6,455 nt of DNA from Flavobacteriaceae bacterium. GTDB lineage: Bacteria > Bacteroidota > Bacteroidia > Flavobacteriales > Flavobacteriaceae. Location: assembly GCA_018623955.1 (NCBI GenBank), contig JAAZUX010000047.1, positions 1 to 6,455 on the forward strand, written 5' to 3'. Positions 6,428 to 6,455 of this stretch are shown one piece after another. A model generated the notes under the pieces. That model had not been told where the DNA came from and ran no database searches. It saw only the letters and a program-made list of their open reading frames with translations. The position numbers and the translations under genes are program-made. Every line of letters starts with the position of its first letter. The first letter of the stretch is position 1.

Positions 6428-6455
6428 ATGATACCTAAAACATTTACCCAAGAAA
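6428..6455 (+). CDS. pnp: Start of polynucleotide phosphorylase, 3'-truncated
   Basis: Nine full codons (MIPKTFTQE) are visible before the window ends. MIPK followed by an aromatic residue and a short acidic stretch is how Bacteroidota polynucleotide phosphorylases begin, and pnp directly follows rpsO in many bacteria. The enzyme degrades RNA from the 3' end by phosphorolysis. The call rests on a very short match plus gene order. There is no Shine-Dalgarno sequence; six A precede the ATG, which is usual for this phylum. Confidence 0.72.

Overview
The window is an ordinary, gene-dense stretch of chromosome from a member of the Bacteroidota, most likely the Flavobacteriia. The evidence is a PorT protein of the type IX secretion system (restricted to this phylum), a TamA relative made as a lipoprotein (the Bacteroidota TamL form), Bacteroidota-type promoters (TTG, then about 19 bases, then TAnnTTTG) in place of -35/-10 boxes, almost no Shine-Dalgarno sequences, and AT-rich coding sequence. 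I see no mobile element, CRISPR array, tRNA or rRNA, and no base composition suggesting recent transfer.

Layout. 1-655 (+): 3' part of porT. 667-1386 (-): a SpoU/TrmH-family RNA 2'-O-methyltransferase, convergent with porT (11 bases between stop codons) and divergent from tamL (33 bases between starts). 1420-3975 (+): tamL, the largest gene, an outer-membrane beta-barrel of the Omp85 superfamily. 4019-5089 (+): fbaA, class II fructose-bisphosphate aldolase. 5122-5979 (+): accD, carboxyltransferase beta subunit of acetyl-CoA carboxylase. 6062-6331 (+): rpsO, ribosomal protein S15. 6428-6455 (+): the first nine codons of what is very probably pnp, polynucleotide phosphorylase.

The left half is about the cell envelope (PorT for type IX secretion, TamL for outer-membrane assembly) with an RNA-modifying enzyme between them on the other strand. 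The right half is core metabolism and translation: glycolysis/gluconeogenesis, the first committed step of fatty acid synthesis, then the widespread rpsO-pnp pair. fbaA and rpsO each have their own good promoter -7 element; accD lies close behind fbaA and is probably cotranscribed with it.

I found no new multi-gene system. The points worth a second look are small: AccD has lost all four zinc-ribbon cysteines; a palindrome fills the spacer of the rpsO promoter; the pnp leader can form a long-loop hairpin just before the start codon; two perfect palindromes abut at the trmH/tamL divergent junction, one centred on the upstream tamL ATG; and the methyltransferase gene carries a run of ten A.
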